In this document: positions 7,184 through 19,029 of the stretch, piece by piece
Numbering within the stretch: the stretch's first letter is position 1
Layout: every line of letters starts with the position of its first letter
Source: Cellulomonas fimi
Lineage (GTDB): Bacteria > Actinomycetota > Actinomycetes > Actinomycetales > Cellulomonadaceae
DNA: 64,000 bases
Assembly (NCBI RefSeq): GCF_028527925.1
Contig: NZ_JAPESW010000015.1
Span: forward strand, 1 to 64,000
Direction: 5' to 3'
Position numbers and translations under genes: made by a program
Notes under the pieces: generated by a model
What the model saw: only the letters and a program-made list of their open reading frames with translations
Told to the model about the DNA's origin: nothing
Database searches by the model: none

Positions 7184-9501
7184 CCACCACCCCCACGTTC
7201 CCCGCCGGCTCCGTCCTGGGCTACCCCCGGATCGGTCCGCGTCGTGAGCTCAAGAAGGCCATCGAGGCGTTCTGGGCCGGGCGCTCCTCGGCCGACGAGG
7301 TCGAGGCCGTCGCCGCCGACCTGCGCCGCCGGACCCGCACGCGCCTCGCCGAGCTCGGCCTGCGCACCGACGTGCCGGCGATCCCCAGCGCGTTCTCCTT
7401 CTACGACCACGTGCTCGACGCCGCGACCGTGCTCGGCGCGATCCCGCCGCGCTTCGCCGACCTCGTCGACGCCGACGGCCGCCTGGACCTCGCGGGCTAC
7501 TCGACGGTCGCCCGCGGCCGTGGCGACGACCTGCCGCTCGAGATGACCAAGTGGTTCGACTCGAACTACCACTACCTGGTCCCCGAGATCGGCCCGGACA
7601 CCGAGTTCCGCTACGCGAGCGACCGCCCGGTCCGCGAGTTCGCCGAGGCGCTCGCCGAGGGCGTGCTGACCCGCCCGGTCATCGTCGGCCCGGTGACGTT
7701 CCTCGCGCTGGCCAAGGCCGCCGAGGGCTCCCCCGAGGGCTTCGCGCCGATCGACCGCCTGGCCGACGTGCTCCCGGTCTACGCGGCGCTGCTGCGCGAC
7801 CTCGCCGCCGCGGGCGCCACGTGGGTCCAGCTCGACGAGCCCGCGCTCGTGTCCGACTCCGTCGAGGTCCCCGTCGAGCGTCTGCTCGCGTCGGTCACCG
7901 AGGCGTACGGCGCGCTCACCGCGGTCGAGGGCCGCCCGGCGCTGTTCGTCGCCGCGCCCTACGGTGACCTGCGCGACGCGCTCGGCGTGCTCGCCGCGAC
8001 CGACGTCGAGGCCATCGGCGTCGACCTGGTCCGCGGCCCGGCCCCGACGCAGGCCGTCCCCGGCCTCGAGTCGAAGACGCTGGTCGCCGGCGTGATCGAC
8101 GGCCACAACATCTGGCGCGCGGACCTCGACGCCAAGCTCCAGGTGCTCGAGCAGCTCGAGAACCTCGGCGCCGCGGCCGTCACGGTCGGCACGTCGACGT
8201 CGCTGTTCCACGTCCCCCACGACGTGCAGGACGAGCCGACGCTCGACCCGACGCTGAAGTCGTGGCTCGCGTTCGCCGACCAGAAGGTCGTCGAGGTCGT
8301 CACGCTCGCCGAGGGCCTGACCGAGGGCCGCGAGGCGATCCACGAGCAGCTGCTCGCCGCGTCCGACGCCGTCGCGTCGCGCAAGACGGCTCCGGGCGTC
8401 GTGCGTCCCGAGGTGCGCGAGCGCGTCGCCGCCCTCGGCGAGGACGCGTTCAACCGCGGCGACTTCGAGAGCCGGAAGGCCGCGCAGGCCGCGCGCTTCG
8501 ACCTGCCCCCGCTGCCGACGACGACCATCGGCTCGTTCCCGCAGACGCCCGAGATCCGCAAGGCCCGCGCCGCGTTCGGCAAGGGCGAGCTGACCGCCGA
8601 GCAGTACGAGGACGAGATGAAGGCGGAGATCCGCCGCGTCGTCGAGCTGCAGGAGAAGATCGGCCTCGACGTCCTCGTGCACGGCGAGCCCGAGCGCAAC
8701 GACATGGTCCAGTACTTCGCGGAGAATCTCGACGGGTTCGCCGTGACGCAGAACGGCTGGGTCCAGTCCTACGGCTCGCGCTGCACGCGCCCGTCGATCC
8801 TCTGGGGCGACGTGTCCCGTCCGGCGCCGATCACGGTCGCCTGGACCTCGTACACGCAGTCCCTCACCGAGAAGCCCGTCAAGGGCATGCTCACCGGCCC
8901 GGTGACGATCCTCGCGTGGTCGTTCGTCCGCGACGACCAGCCGCTCGGCGACACCGCCAACCAGGTCGGGCTCGCCCTGCGCGACGAGATCGCCGACCTC
9001 GAGGCCGCCGGCATCGGCATCATCCAGGTCGACGAGCCCGCGCTGCGCGAGCTCCTGCCGCTGCGCCGGGAGGACCACGCGGCGTACCTCGACTGGTCGG
9101 TCCGCTCGTTCCGGCTCTCCACGGCGGGCGTGCGCGAGGACACGCAGATCCACACGCACCTCTGCTACTCCGAGTTCGGCCAGATCATGGGCGCGATCGA
9201 CGGCCTCGACGCCGACGTCACGTCGATCGAGGCGGCCCGCTCGAAGATGGAGATCCTCGGCGACATCGCGGCCGCGGGCTACCCGCGTGCGGTCGGCCCG
9301 GGCGTCTACGACATCCACTCGCCGCGCGTGCCGAGCGAGGCCGAGGTCGAGGAGCTCCTGACCGAGGCCGTCAAGGCCATCGCGCTCGACCAGCTCTGGG
9401 TGAACCCCGACTGCGGCCTCAAGACCCGCCGTTACGAGGAGGTCACCCCGTCGCTCGAGCACATCCTGCAGGCGACGCGGGCGGTCCGCGCGACGCTCTG
9501 A
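7180..9501 (+). CDS. metE: Cobalamin-independent methionine synthase
   Basis: This 773-residue MetE (5-methyltetrahydropteroyltriglutamate-homocysteine methyltransferase) is full length. The N-terminal domain opens with GYPRIGPRRELKKA. The catalytic barrel has TTTIGSFPQTPEIR, VLVHGEPERNDMVQYF, and the zinc ligands His and Cys in HTHLCYSEF, Glu in EAARSKMEI and Cys in VNPDCGLKTR. It transfers the methyl group from 5-methyl-THF to homocysteine in the cytoplasm. It is translationally coupled to metF by a 4-bp overlap and shares its SAM riboswitch. A strong hairpin follows at 9537-9567. Confidence 0.97.
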   Translation: MTTTPTFPAGSVLGYPRIGPRRELKKAIEAFWAGRSSADEVEAVAADLRRRTRTRLAELGLRTDVPAIPSAFSFYDHVLDAATVLGAIPPRFADLVDADGRLDLAGYSTVARGRGDDLPLEMTKWFDSNYHYLVPEIGPDTEFRYASDRPVREFAEALAEGVLTRPVIVGPVTFLALAKAAEGSPEGFAPIDRLADVLPVYAALLRDLAAAGATWVQLDEPALVSDSVEVPVERLLASVTEAYGALTAVEGRPALFVAAPYGDLRDALGVLAATDVEAIGVDLVRGPAPTQAVPGLESKTLVAGVIDGHNIWRADLDAKLQVLEQLENLGAAAVTVGTSTSLFHVPHDVQDEPTLDPTLKSWLAFADQKVVEVVTLAEGLTEGREAIHEQLLAASDAVASRKTAPGVVRPEVRERVAALGEDAFNRGDFESRKAAQAARFDLPPLPTTTIGSFPQTPEIRKARAAFGKGELTAEQYEDEMKAEIRRVVELQEKIGLDVLVHGEPERNDMVQYFAENLDGFAVTQNGWVQSYGSRCTRPSILWGDVSRPAPITVAWTSYTQSLTEKPVKGMLTGPVTILAWSFVRDDQPLGDTANQVGLALRDEIADLEAAGIGIIQVDEPALRELLPLRREDHAAYLDWSVRSFRLSTAGVREDTQIHTHLCYSEFGQIMGAIDGLDADVTSIEAARSKMEILGDIAAAGYPRAVGPGVYDIHSPRVPSEAEVEELLTEAVKAIALDQLWVNPDCGLKTRRYEEVTPSLEHILQATRAVRATL

Positions 9502-9536
9502 CGCCGCACACGCCCCGACGGGGTACCGCGCGACCG

Positions 9537-9567
9537 GAGGGCCGGGTCCACCACGGACCCGGCCCTC
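9537..9567 (+). terminator. Terminator of the metF-metE operon
   Basis: A perfect 13-bp GC stem (9537-9549 with 9555-9567) encloses a 5-nt loop, 36 bp after the metE stop. No U-tract follows. Confidence 0.75.
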
Positions 9568-9637
9568 TGCCGTCCCGTCGGGGGAACGAGTCAGCCGGGC
9601 GGCGGGTCCGCTCCGCGCGCCGGCCGATGGGGCGGCA

Positions 9638-9744
9638 GTGCGTCGACCGCTCCCGCCGCGGTGCGTCAGCCGGTGAGTCGGCCGCTCCCGCCACGGTGCG
9701 TCGGCCGGTGAGTCGGCCGCTTCCGCTGCGGTGCGTCGGCCGGG
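9638..9744. repeat. 35-bp tandem repeat, two full and two partial copies
   Basis: Full units at 9661-9695 and 9696-9730 begin GTGCGTC and contain GGTGAGTCGGCCGCT; partial units flank them at 9638-9660 and 9731-9744. The array ends about 20 bp before the promoter of the malY-like gene. Confidence 0.75.
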
Positions 9745-9778
9745 GTCGACGCGGAGGGCCCGACGTAGGGTCGTGGAC

Positions 9779-11080
9779 GTGGACGTGGAAGCGCGCGGCG
9801 GGACGACGATCTTCGACTCCGTGCCGCTCGACGCGCTGCGTCGACGGACGAGCCAGAAGTGGCGCCGCTACCCGCCGGACGTGCTGCCGATGTACGTCGC
9901 GGAGATGGACGTGCCACAGCCTGAGGCGGTGATCCGGGCCGTGTCGGACGCGATGCGCGCCGGCGACACCGGGTACGTGCACGGGCCCGACTACGCCGAG
10001 GCGCTCGCCGGGTTCGCCGCGACCCGCTACGGCTGGGACGTGCCCGTCGCGGACTGCCGGCTCGTGCCCGACGTCATGCTCGGGATCGTCGAGGTGCTGC
10101 GGCTCGTCACCGACCCCGGCGACGCGGTCGTCATCAACCCGCCGGTGTACCCGCCGTTCGTGCAGTTCGTCGCGCACGCCGACCGCCGCCCGCTGCCGGC
10201 CCCGCTCGGACCTGACGGCCGCCTCGACCTCGACGCGCTCGACACCGCGTTCGCGAGCGCGACGTCGGGGGGCCGTCGCGCCGCGTACCTGCTCTGCCAC
10301 CCGCACAACCCGACGGGGACCTTGCACACGGCGGCCGAGCTCGCGGCCGTCGGCGAGCTCGCCGGGCAGCACGGCGTCCGGGTGGTGGCGGACGAGATCC
10401 ACGCACCGCTCGTCACGGGCGGGAGCGCGTGGTCGACCGACGGCGGCGACACCGCGCCCTCCCCGCGCGACGGCGCCGGGAGCACCGGCACCCTCGGTGC
10501 CGGCAGCAGCGGTCCCGTGGGGGACGACGGCGGCGGCCAGGACGAGGCGCGGCCGAGGTTCGTCCCGACGACGACGGTGATCCCGTCGGCGATCGCGCTG
10601 CACTCGGCGTCGAAGGCGTTCAACCTCGCCGCGCTCAAGGCGGCCGTCGCGGTCCCGGGACCAGACGCCCGCGCCGACCTCGCGCGCCTTCCGGAGATCG
10701 TGCTGCACGGCGTCAGCCACCTCGGCGCGGTCGCCCACACGACGGCACTCCGGGACTGCGGCGACTGGCTCGACGCGGTCCTCGACGGTCTGCGACACAA
10801 CCAGCGGCTGCTCGCCGAGCTCCTCGCGACGCACCTGCCCGCGGCCCGCTGGTCGCCGCCCGACGCGACGTACTTCGCCTGGCTCGACCTGCGCGACGTC
10901 CCCGCGGTCCGCGACGGCGCCGACCCCGCCCGTCTCGCGCTCGAGCGTGGTCGCGTCGCGCTCAACCCCGGGCCGACGTTCGGCACGCCCGAGGGCGTCG
11001 GCTTCGCCCGGCTCAACCTGGCGGCGTCGACGGCCACCCTCCACGAAGGCGTAGGACGCCTGGCGTCCGCCCTGGCCTGA
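9779..11080 (+). CDS. patB: MalY/PatB-type PLP-dependent C-S lyase (cystathionine beta-lyase)
   Basis: This 433-residue fold-type I aminotransferase-like enzyme has the MalY/PatB signature: TIFDSVPLDALRRR, QKWRRYPPDVLPMYVAEMD, NPPVYPPF, CHPHNPTGT and the PLP lysine in HSASKAFNLAALK. Start GTG 9779 lies 7 nt after TAGGGT (9766-9771), a leaderless pattern; GTG 9773 and 9785 are neighbours. A Gly/Ser/Asp-rich insert of ~45 residues precedes the PLP-lysine strand. Such enzymes split cystathionine or cysteine conjugates to thiol, pyruvate and ammonia; position after metF-metE fits homocysteine supply (inference). It could instead be a close aminotransferase relative. Confidence 0.85.
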   Translation: MDVEARGGTTIFDSVPLDALRRRTSQKWRRYPPDVLPMYVAEMDVPQPEAVIRAVSDAMRAGDTGYVHGPDYAEALAGFAATRYGWDVPVADCRLVPDVMLGIVEVLRLVTDPGDAVVINPPVYPPFVQFVAHADRRPLPAPLGPDGRLDLDALDTAFASATSGGRRAAYLLCHPHNPTGTLHTAAELAAVGELAGQHGVRVVADEIHAPLVTGGSAWSTDGGDTAPSPRDGAGSTGTLGAGSSGPVGDDGGGQDEARPRFVPTTTVIPSAIALHSASKAFNLAALKAAVAVPGPDARADLARLPEIVLHGVSHLGAVAHTTALRDCGDWLDAVLDGLRHNQRLLAELLATHLPAARWSPPDATYFAWLDLRDVPAVRDGADPARLALERGRVALNPGPTFGTPEGVGFARLNLAASTATLHEGVGRLASALA

Positions 11081-11346
11081 CGGTCGGGCCCCGGCACGGA
11101 CCGCTACCCGACGCGCCGAGGACCGCTGCGCCGAACGGGCGAATCTTCGCCGACCTGCACGGACACAGCGCACGAATCGCGACATAGGTCCCGTCCGGCG
11201 CGCCCCGTGGACCGCTGTCCAGGTCACGGTCCGGTCGCGTCGCTCAAGTGGACGCCCGTCCTGCCGATGCTGACGACTGAAGACCCCGTGCCGATCCAGA
11301 CGGCAGGCGGTCCGGGCACGACGACGAGCCTGGCGAGGAGGCGGAC

Positions 11347-11490
11347 ATGAAGAGGTGCGACGAGTGCACGTCCCCGGTGGCGGAGTGCAACCACTGCGAG
11401 GGTCAGGGTCGCAAGCGGTGGAAGGGCGAGTGCACGTTCTGCCGTGGCACCGGCATGGTGTGCTCGGGGAACAGCAACCACCGCTGGTGA
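11347..11490 (+). CDS. Micro-protein with DnaJ-like double CxxC zinc motif (47 aa)
   Basis: ATG 11347 has GAGGAG 6 nt upstream (11335-11340), and a large hairpin follows the TGA at 11488-11490. The peptide has 47 residues with seven cysteines: CDEC, CNHCEGQG, CTFCRGTG and a final Cys. The spacing of CxxCxGxG units is that of half a DnaJ cysteine-rich zinc finger, also seen in the anti-TRAP protein of Bacillus. It is Lys/Arg-rich between the motifs (GRKRWKGE). No larger partner gene is adjacent. Coding is well supported by SD, terminator and motif; function is unknown. Confidence 0.75.
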   Translation: MKRCDECTSPVAECNHCEGQGRKRWKGECTFCRGTGMVCSGNSNHRW

Positions 11491-11493
11491 GCT

Positions 11494-11559
11494 GACGGCC
11501 CGCGGAGCGGGCCGGCGCACGGTCCCGCCGCCGTCGATGCCGGCCCTCCGCGGGCCGTC
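11494..11559 (+). terminator. Terminator after the micro zinc protein
   Basis: A perfect 14-bp stem (11494-11507 with 11546-11559) starts 4 bp after the stop codon. The 38-nt loop can itself fold. It may also serve the convergent Nudix gene. Confidence 0.65.
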
Positions 11560-11627
11560 TCATGCCCGGCGCGCGGTCGGTGGAGGCGTGGGTTCGGGGG
11601 AGGCGCGGGTTCGGTGGTCCCCTGGGC

Positions 11628-12053
11628 TCAGACGCGGTCGCTGACCAGCGCGACGAGGGCGTCGACGATGGGGACGTCCGCGTCGAGCCACGGGACGTCG
11701 TGCCACTGACCGGCGGGCAGCCAGCGCAGCTCGTCGTGCTCGACGAGCGGCTCGGGGACGCCGTCGACGACCTCCGCGAGCCAGAGCCGCATCACGTACC
11801 GGTCGGTGAGGTGCCAGACGCCGTCGTCGGGTCCCACGACCTCGTCGCCGAGCGCGACGCGGATGCCGAGCTCTTCGCGGAGCTCACGGTGGAGCGCAGC
11901 CTCGGGGGTCTCCCCGGCGTCGACCTTGCCGCCGGGGAACTCCCATCGACCTGCGAGGCTCGCCGGCGTCGCGCGACGCGCGGAGAGCAGGACCCGGGGC
12001 TCGTCCAGGTCGTCGACCACGGCGGCGGCGACGACGAGCACGGGAGGTGTCAT
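11628..12053 (-). CDS. Nudix (MutT-like) hydrolase
   Basis: This 141-residue protein starts at ATG 12053. The Nudix box GX5EX7REUXEEXGU is intact near residues 40-62 ([18 protein letters not shown], then REELGI). The sequence around it ([18 protein letters not shown]) and the C-terminal HDELRWLP are typical of MutT/8-oxo-dGTPase-like members that sanitise nucleotides, although substrate cannot be fixed from sequence. It lies downstream of the luxR-type gene on the same strand, but a hairpin at 12109-12132 separates them. Confidence 0.92.
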   Translation of the reverse strand: MTPPVLVVAAAVVDDLDEPRVLLSARRATPASLAGRWEFPGGKVDAGETPEAALHRELREELGIRVALGDEVVGPDDGVWHLTDRYVMRLWLAEVVDGVPEPLVEHDELRWLPAGQWHDVPWLDADVPIVDALVALVSDRV

Positions 12054-12108
12054 GCGGCGAGTCTGCCAGTCCCGGTGGCGACTCGGGCGTGACGGTGAGG
12101 CGCCGCGC

Positions 12109-12132
12109 GGCGGCCCGGTCGCCCGGGCCGCC
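12109..12132 (-). terminator. Terminator of the LuxR-type gene
   Basis: A perfect 10-bp GC stem (12109-12118 with 12123-12132) with a 4-nt loop, 20 bp beyond the stop of the luxR-type gene. Confidence 0.7.
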
Positions 12133-12152
12133 GGGAAGTCGGCGTCGTCAGG

Positions 12153-12386
12153 TCAGCGGATGCCGTGCGCCACGGCCCACGCGACCGCCTCGGCGCGCGT
12201 GGAGACGCCGATCTTGCGGTAGACGCTGCGGACCTGGGACTTGACGGTGTTGCGCGTCACGAACAGACGGGTGGCGATCTCCTCGAGCGTCACGTCCTCG
12301 CCGAGCTCGCCGAGCACCACCCGCTCCCGGCGGGTCAGGGCCTCGGTGACGGTCCCGACCGTCTCGCTCGTCTCCAACATGCTCAT
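12153..12386 (-). CDS. Stand-alone LuxR/GerE-type DNA-binding protein
   Basis: I chose ATG 12386 because GGAGGA lies 5 nt upstream. The 77-residue product is almost only a LuxR C-terminal HTH: LTRRERVVLGELGEDVTLEEIA, then LFVTRNTVKSQVRSVYRKIGV and RAEAVAWAVAHGI. There is no receiver or sensor domain, so activity must be set by expression, a partner or dimerisation. Upstream, a 14-bp palindrome and an unusually AT-rich patch (12480-12510) may be its control region. Target genes are unknown. Confidence 0.85.
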   Translation of the reverse strand: MSMLETSETVGTVTEALTRRERVVLGELGEDVTLEEIATRLFVTRNTVKSQVRSVYRKIGVSTRAEAVAWAVAHGIR

Positions 12387-12468
12387 CGTGTCCTCCGGTT
12401 GTGCTGCATGGATGCCGACTTCTCCGGCTCCGCCTGAGGCGGCGTACCGGATGAGAGGCGACAACCAG

Positions 12469-12482
12469 GGCGTCATGACGCC
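12469..12482. promoter_or_regulatory. 14-bp perfect palindrome upstream of the LuxR-type gene
   Basis: GGCGTCATGACGCC reads the same on both strands and lies 83 bp upstream of the luxR-type start, within the 287-bp gap 12387-12673. The gap also holds the AT-richer segment 12480-12510. No gene is supported there. Confidence 0.45.
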
Positions 12483-12673
12483 ACTTTCACCAACTCGTTT
12501 TCGCGAAGCGCTGCGTACCGGTCTCGCTGCCACCCACAATGAACGGCAAGGCCCGATGCTGATACACCCGGGTCACCACAGACCCCTCGGTTCACCCGTT
12601 CGGCCGATGGCCCGAGGTCCGTAAGGTCCGATATACGCGCCGCGACGACGCTGGTCCAGAGGAAGATCCGACG

Positions 12674-13045
12674 TCAGCCCGCTGCGTGCGCCTCGTACTC
12701 CTCGGCGGTGAGCAGCGGGCCCGTCTCGGTCACGTCGACCTTGAGCAGCCAGCCACGGCCGAAGGGGTCGGAGTTGACGAGCGACGGGTCGTCGATCGCC
12801 TCCTGGTTGATCTCGGCGACGGTTCCGGAGACCGGCGAGAAGAGCTCGGACACCGACTTGGTCGACTCGATCTCGCCGACGACTGCGCCGGCCGTGATGG
12901 TCTCGCCGACGGCCGGGAGCTCGAGGTAGACGATGTCGCCGAGCGCCTCGGCGGCGGTCGAGGTGATGCCGACGGTCGCGGGGGCGCCGTCCTGGAGCCA
13001 CTCGTGCTCGAGCGTGTAGTGCAGGTGCGTGGGCAGGTCGGTCAT
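12674..13045 (-). CDS. gcvH: Glycine cleavage system H protein
   Basis: This 123-residue lipoyl carrier starts at ATG 13045. It shows HYTLEHEWL, the lipoylation lysine in [13 protein letters not shown], and the C-terminal [13 protein letters not shown] with [10 protein letters not shown], all standard for GcvH. It shuttles the aminomethyl group between GcvP, GcvT and lipoamide dehydrogenase. It is the last gene of gcvP-gcvT-gcvH, 88 bp after gcvT. Confidence 0.97.
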   Translation of the reverse strand: MTDLPTHLHYTLEHEWLQDGAPATVGITSTAAEALGDIVYLELPAVGETITAGAVVGEIESTKSVSELFSPVSGTVAEINQEAIDDPSLVNSDPFGRGWLLKVDVTETGPLLTAEEYEAHAAG

Positions 13046-13133
13046 GGCGTCTCCAGGTGGGTCCGGGCCGGGCTCGTGGTGCACGTCGTCGTCGTGACGG
13101 GTCGCGTCGAGGACGTGCCTCGACCCGACGGCG

Positions 13134-14365
13134 TCATCGAGGACGACGGTAGAAGGGGAGGGCCACCACGCGCACGGGTTCGGCACGCCCGCGCACGTCG
13201 ACGGCGAGCTCCGTGCCGGGGGCGCTGACCTCCGGGGTCACGTACGCCATGGCGACGGGGTGGCCCAGGGTCGGCGACGGCGCACCCGACGTGACGGTCC
13301 CGACGTGCGGGGCGTCGGCGGCGGCCGACCGCAGGACCGGGTACCCGTGCCGCGCCGCGCGGCGACCGAGCCCCTGGAGCCCGACGAGCACGCGCGCGGG
13401 CTGGGAGTCGTGCCTCGCGGCCAGGGCGGCGCGGCCGACGAAGTCGAGCGGCTTGCCGTCGGCGTCGGTCTTGTCGAGCCGCACGACGCGGCCCAGGCCC
13501 GCGTCGTAGGGCGTCGTCGTGTGGTCGAGCTCGTTGCCGTAGAGCGGCATGCCGGCCTCGAGGCGGAGGCTGTCGCGCGCGGACAGACCCGCGGGCACCA
13601 GACCGTGCGGCTCACCCGCGGCGAGGAGCGCACGCCACAGGGCCGGGGCGTCGGCGGCGTCGACGAACAGCTCGAAGCCGTCCTCGCCCGTGTAGCCGGT
13701 GCGCGCGACGAGCGCGGACAGGCCCGCGACGGTCGCAGGCACCGCGGCGTAGTACTTGAGCGCCCGCACCGCGTCGACGTCGGCGGCCTCGGTCACGGAC
13801 GCGACGATCTCCTCCGCGCGCGGGCCCTGCACCGCGACGAGCGCCGTGCGCAGGGAGGCGTCGTCGAGGGTCGCGTCGAACGCGGCGATCCGCTCGAGCA
13901 GCGCCTCGCGCACGACGGCGACGTTCGACGCGTTCGCCACGACGACGAACCGGTCCGCCGCGAGCCGGTAGACGACGAGGTCGTCGAGGACCGCGCCGTG
14001 CTCGTCGACGATCATCGTGTACCGCGCGCGACCGTCGGCGAGCGCCGACAGGTGACCGACGAGCGCCGCGTCGAGCGCGGCGCCCGCCTGCGGACCGGTG
14101 ACCTCGAGCTCGCCCATGTGGGACAGGTCGAACAGCCCCGCGGCCGTGCGGACCGCGGTGTGCTCGGCGATGTCCGAGGTGTACCGCAGCGGCATCTGCC
14201 AGCCGGCGAAGGACGTGAGCGCGGCACCGAGGGCGACGTGCTCGTCGTGCAGCGGGGACAGGGTGTCCGCGGTCGGGTCGCTCACGGTCGCTCCGTTCGT
14301 CGGGTCCGACCCGCCGGTCGCGGTCGTCGCGTCCGCCGGCGTCGTCGGGGTGGGCTCGGGCGTGC

Positions 14366-14369
<4 letters not shown>
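13134..14369 (-). CDS. gcvT: Glycine cleavage system T protein (aminomethyltransferase)
   Basis: GcvT moves the methylene group from H-protein to THF. Motifs present: [59 protein letters not shown] and [13 protein letters not shown] 14369 overlaps the gcvP stop (GTGA) and would add ~28 low-complexity residues; GTG 14285 has a clear CGGAG SD and gives a more usual N-terminus, so the true start is open. The longer form has 411 residues. Confidence 0.95.
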
Positions 14370-17428
<3,059 letters not shown>

Positions 17429-17479
17429 GGGCTGCTCCGGGGGTCGTCCGGCAGGCGCGCCGGGACGGGCGTGTGGGCT

Positions 17480-17708
17480 CCCCGCTCTGTCATCCGCGCG
17501 CCGGGGCGTGCGACCTGAGAGTTTTGCCGGTCCGCCATGGCCGCGAGGGGCCCGGGGCGCGCCGACTTGCACCGTCGGTGGGTCGGTCCCGCGAGGGCTC
17601 GACCGCTTTCCAGAGTTGCCTCGCCGTCGCGGTACAGGGGCCTGAGAGATTCCCGGGGAGGGTTGCTCCTTCGGCGTCCGGCTCGTGGTGTCCGGAGCTC
17701 TCCCGCGT
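17480..17708 (-). ncRNA. Tandem glycine riboswitch
   Basis: Two aptamers are seen on the minus strand. Aptamer 1 has CCGAAGGAGCAA (17674-17663) and ATCTCTCAGG (17650-17641). Aptamer 2 has GGTGCAAGTCGG around 17573-17562 and AACTCTCAGGTCG (17523-17511). The linker and the closing GGATGACAGAG (about 17493-17483) match the class. It ends about 50 nt before the gcvP start and begins just after the GNAT stop. Confidence 0.93.
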
Positions 17709-17725
17709 CGGTTCGAGCAGCGTGT

Positions 17726-18304
17726 TCAGTTGTCGCGTTGCCGGGCCAGCCTACCCGCCGCCGGGTCGCCGCCGCTGACCGCCGGTCGGGCGATCCGGTA
17801 CAGCACGTGCCGCTCGAGCCGGTGCCCGTGCGGGACCGACGGGTGGTCGAAGTCGTCGGCCGGGTCGCGCGTCATGCCGATGCGCCGCATCACGGCCTGC
17901 GAGCGGACGTTCGGGACCGCCGTGAACGAGACGATCTCGTCGAGACCCGCCTCCTCGAACCCGACGCGCAGCGCCTCACGCGCGGCCTCCGACGCGTACC
18001 CGTGCCCCCACGCCCAGCGCGGCAGCCGCCAGCCGACCTCGACGAGCGCCGGGTTCCACGACGGGCGGTTCAGCCCGGTGAAGCCCGCGAACCGGCCGTC
18101 GACCTCGAGCGCCCACAGGCCCCAGCCGTTCTCCTCCAGGCCCGCCTGCGCGCGGGCCGCGAGCGCGTCGCTCTGGTCGCGGGTCAGCGGCGCCGGGAAG
18201 TGCTCCATGACCTCCGGGTCGGCGTTCATCTGCGCGAACGGCTCGAGGTCCGCCTCCGTCCACTGCCGCATGACGAGTCGCTCGGTCCGCCGCTCGAGTC
18301 CCAT
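17726..18304 (-). CDS. GNAT family N-acetyltransferase (RimJ/RimL type)
   Basis: This 192-residue protein starts at ATG 18304. It opens with ERRTERLVMRQWTEADLEPF and has the acetyl-CoA region VEVGWRLPRWAWGHGYASEAA and FTAVPNVRSQAVMRRIGM, the usual RimJ/RimL-like arrangement. Substrate is unknown. Its stop lies about 17 bp upstream of the glycine riboswitch on the same strand, so the gcv promoter must lie within its 3' end or the operon reads through. Confidence 0.9.
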   Translation of the reverse strand: MGLERRTERLVMRQWTEADLEPFAQMNADPEVMEHFPAPLTRDQSDALAARAQAGLEENGWGLWALEVDGRFAGFTGLNRPSWNPALVEVGWRLPRWAWGHGYASEAAREALRVGFEEAGLDEIVSFTAVPNVRSQAVMRRIGMTRDPADDFDHPSVPHGHRLERHVLYRIARPAVSGGDPAAGRLARQRDN

Positions 18305-18331
18305 CCGGGCACCGTACGTCGGTCGGTGCGG

Positions 18332-18550
18332 TCAGCGTGGACGGTCGGCGTCCCCGCGGGCGAGGGGGGCCACTGCGCGCCGGCGTCGGCGCAGCATGTC
18401 GACCACCAGCCAGACGACGCCGCCGACCGCGAGCAGGCCGGCGACGGCGAGCACCGTCGACCCACGCGTCGCCGCGCGCAGCACCGCGAGCCCGATCACG
18501 AGCACGACGCCAGCGTTGAGGAGCAGCCGCCGCTTGCGCCGCCATGACAT
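18332..18550 (-). CDS. Small two-helix membrane protein (72 aa)
   Basis: From ATG 18550 a 72-residue product starts with a basic head (SWRRKRRLLL) followed by two hydrophobic stretches of about 17-20 residues separated by RAATRG, then a basic tail (LRRRRRAV). The positive-inside rule puts both ends in the cytoplasm. The SD is weak (GGCGGAG). No family is recognised. It lies between the zinc-ribbon gene and GNAT gene on the same strand. Confidence 0.5.
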   Translation of the reverse strand: MSWRRKRRLLLNAGVVLVIGLAVLRAATRGSTVLAVAGLLAVGGVVWLVVDMLRRRRRAVAPLARGDADRPR

Positions 18551-18621
18551 CGGCGCGGCTCCGCCCGCGGGCGTCCGCCCGTGCTCCCGACCGCCCACGC
18601 GTCGCCGCGTCGTCGCACCCT

Positions 18622-18909
18622 TCATCGCGGAATCACGTCGTCGGGCAGCGCCGCTCGGTCGTACGGCACCGCGGTCGCCCACGCCGGAAGCGAAGCGCGG
18701 GCCGGTGGCATGCCGCGCAGGCACGCACCGCACCAGAACGCCGGCAGCACGGCGTCGGCCACGCTCCCGATCGAGAGGTGCACGAGGTGGAGGTCCTTCC
18801 GCCCGCAGCTCGGGCACCGGGTCCGGGCGGTTCGCGAGGCTGCGGTGCTGACCCGCGCGTATGCGTCGAGCCATCGCTGGGCCTCGCTCGTCGGGACAGG
18901 TCTGCGCAT
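18622..18909 (-). CDS. Small zinc-ribbon protein (95 aa)
   Basis: ATG 18909 opens a 95-residue protein with two CxxC pairs, RCPSCGRKDLH near residue 34 and FWCGACLRGMPP near 62, about 28 residues apart, the spacing of a zinc ribbon. The N-terminal 30 residues are helical (SEAQRWLDAYARV). It lies next to, but divergent from, the molybdenum-cofactor gene mog. Function unknown. Confidence 0.65.
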   Translation of the reverse strand: MRRPVPTSEAQRWLDAYARVSTAASRTARTRCPSCGRKDLHLVHLSIGSVADAVLPAFWCGACLRGMPPARASLPAWATAVPYDRAALPDDVIPR

Positions 18910-19029
18910 CGCCGCTCTTCGTGGTCCGGTCCGGGTGTCGCGCCCATGCTGGCACGGTGCGATGACGGGCGGGTTCTCCACGGTGCGGGCAGCGGACGCG
19001 GTCCCGGGGTGCGTCGTTAGGCTGACGCG

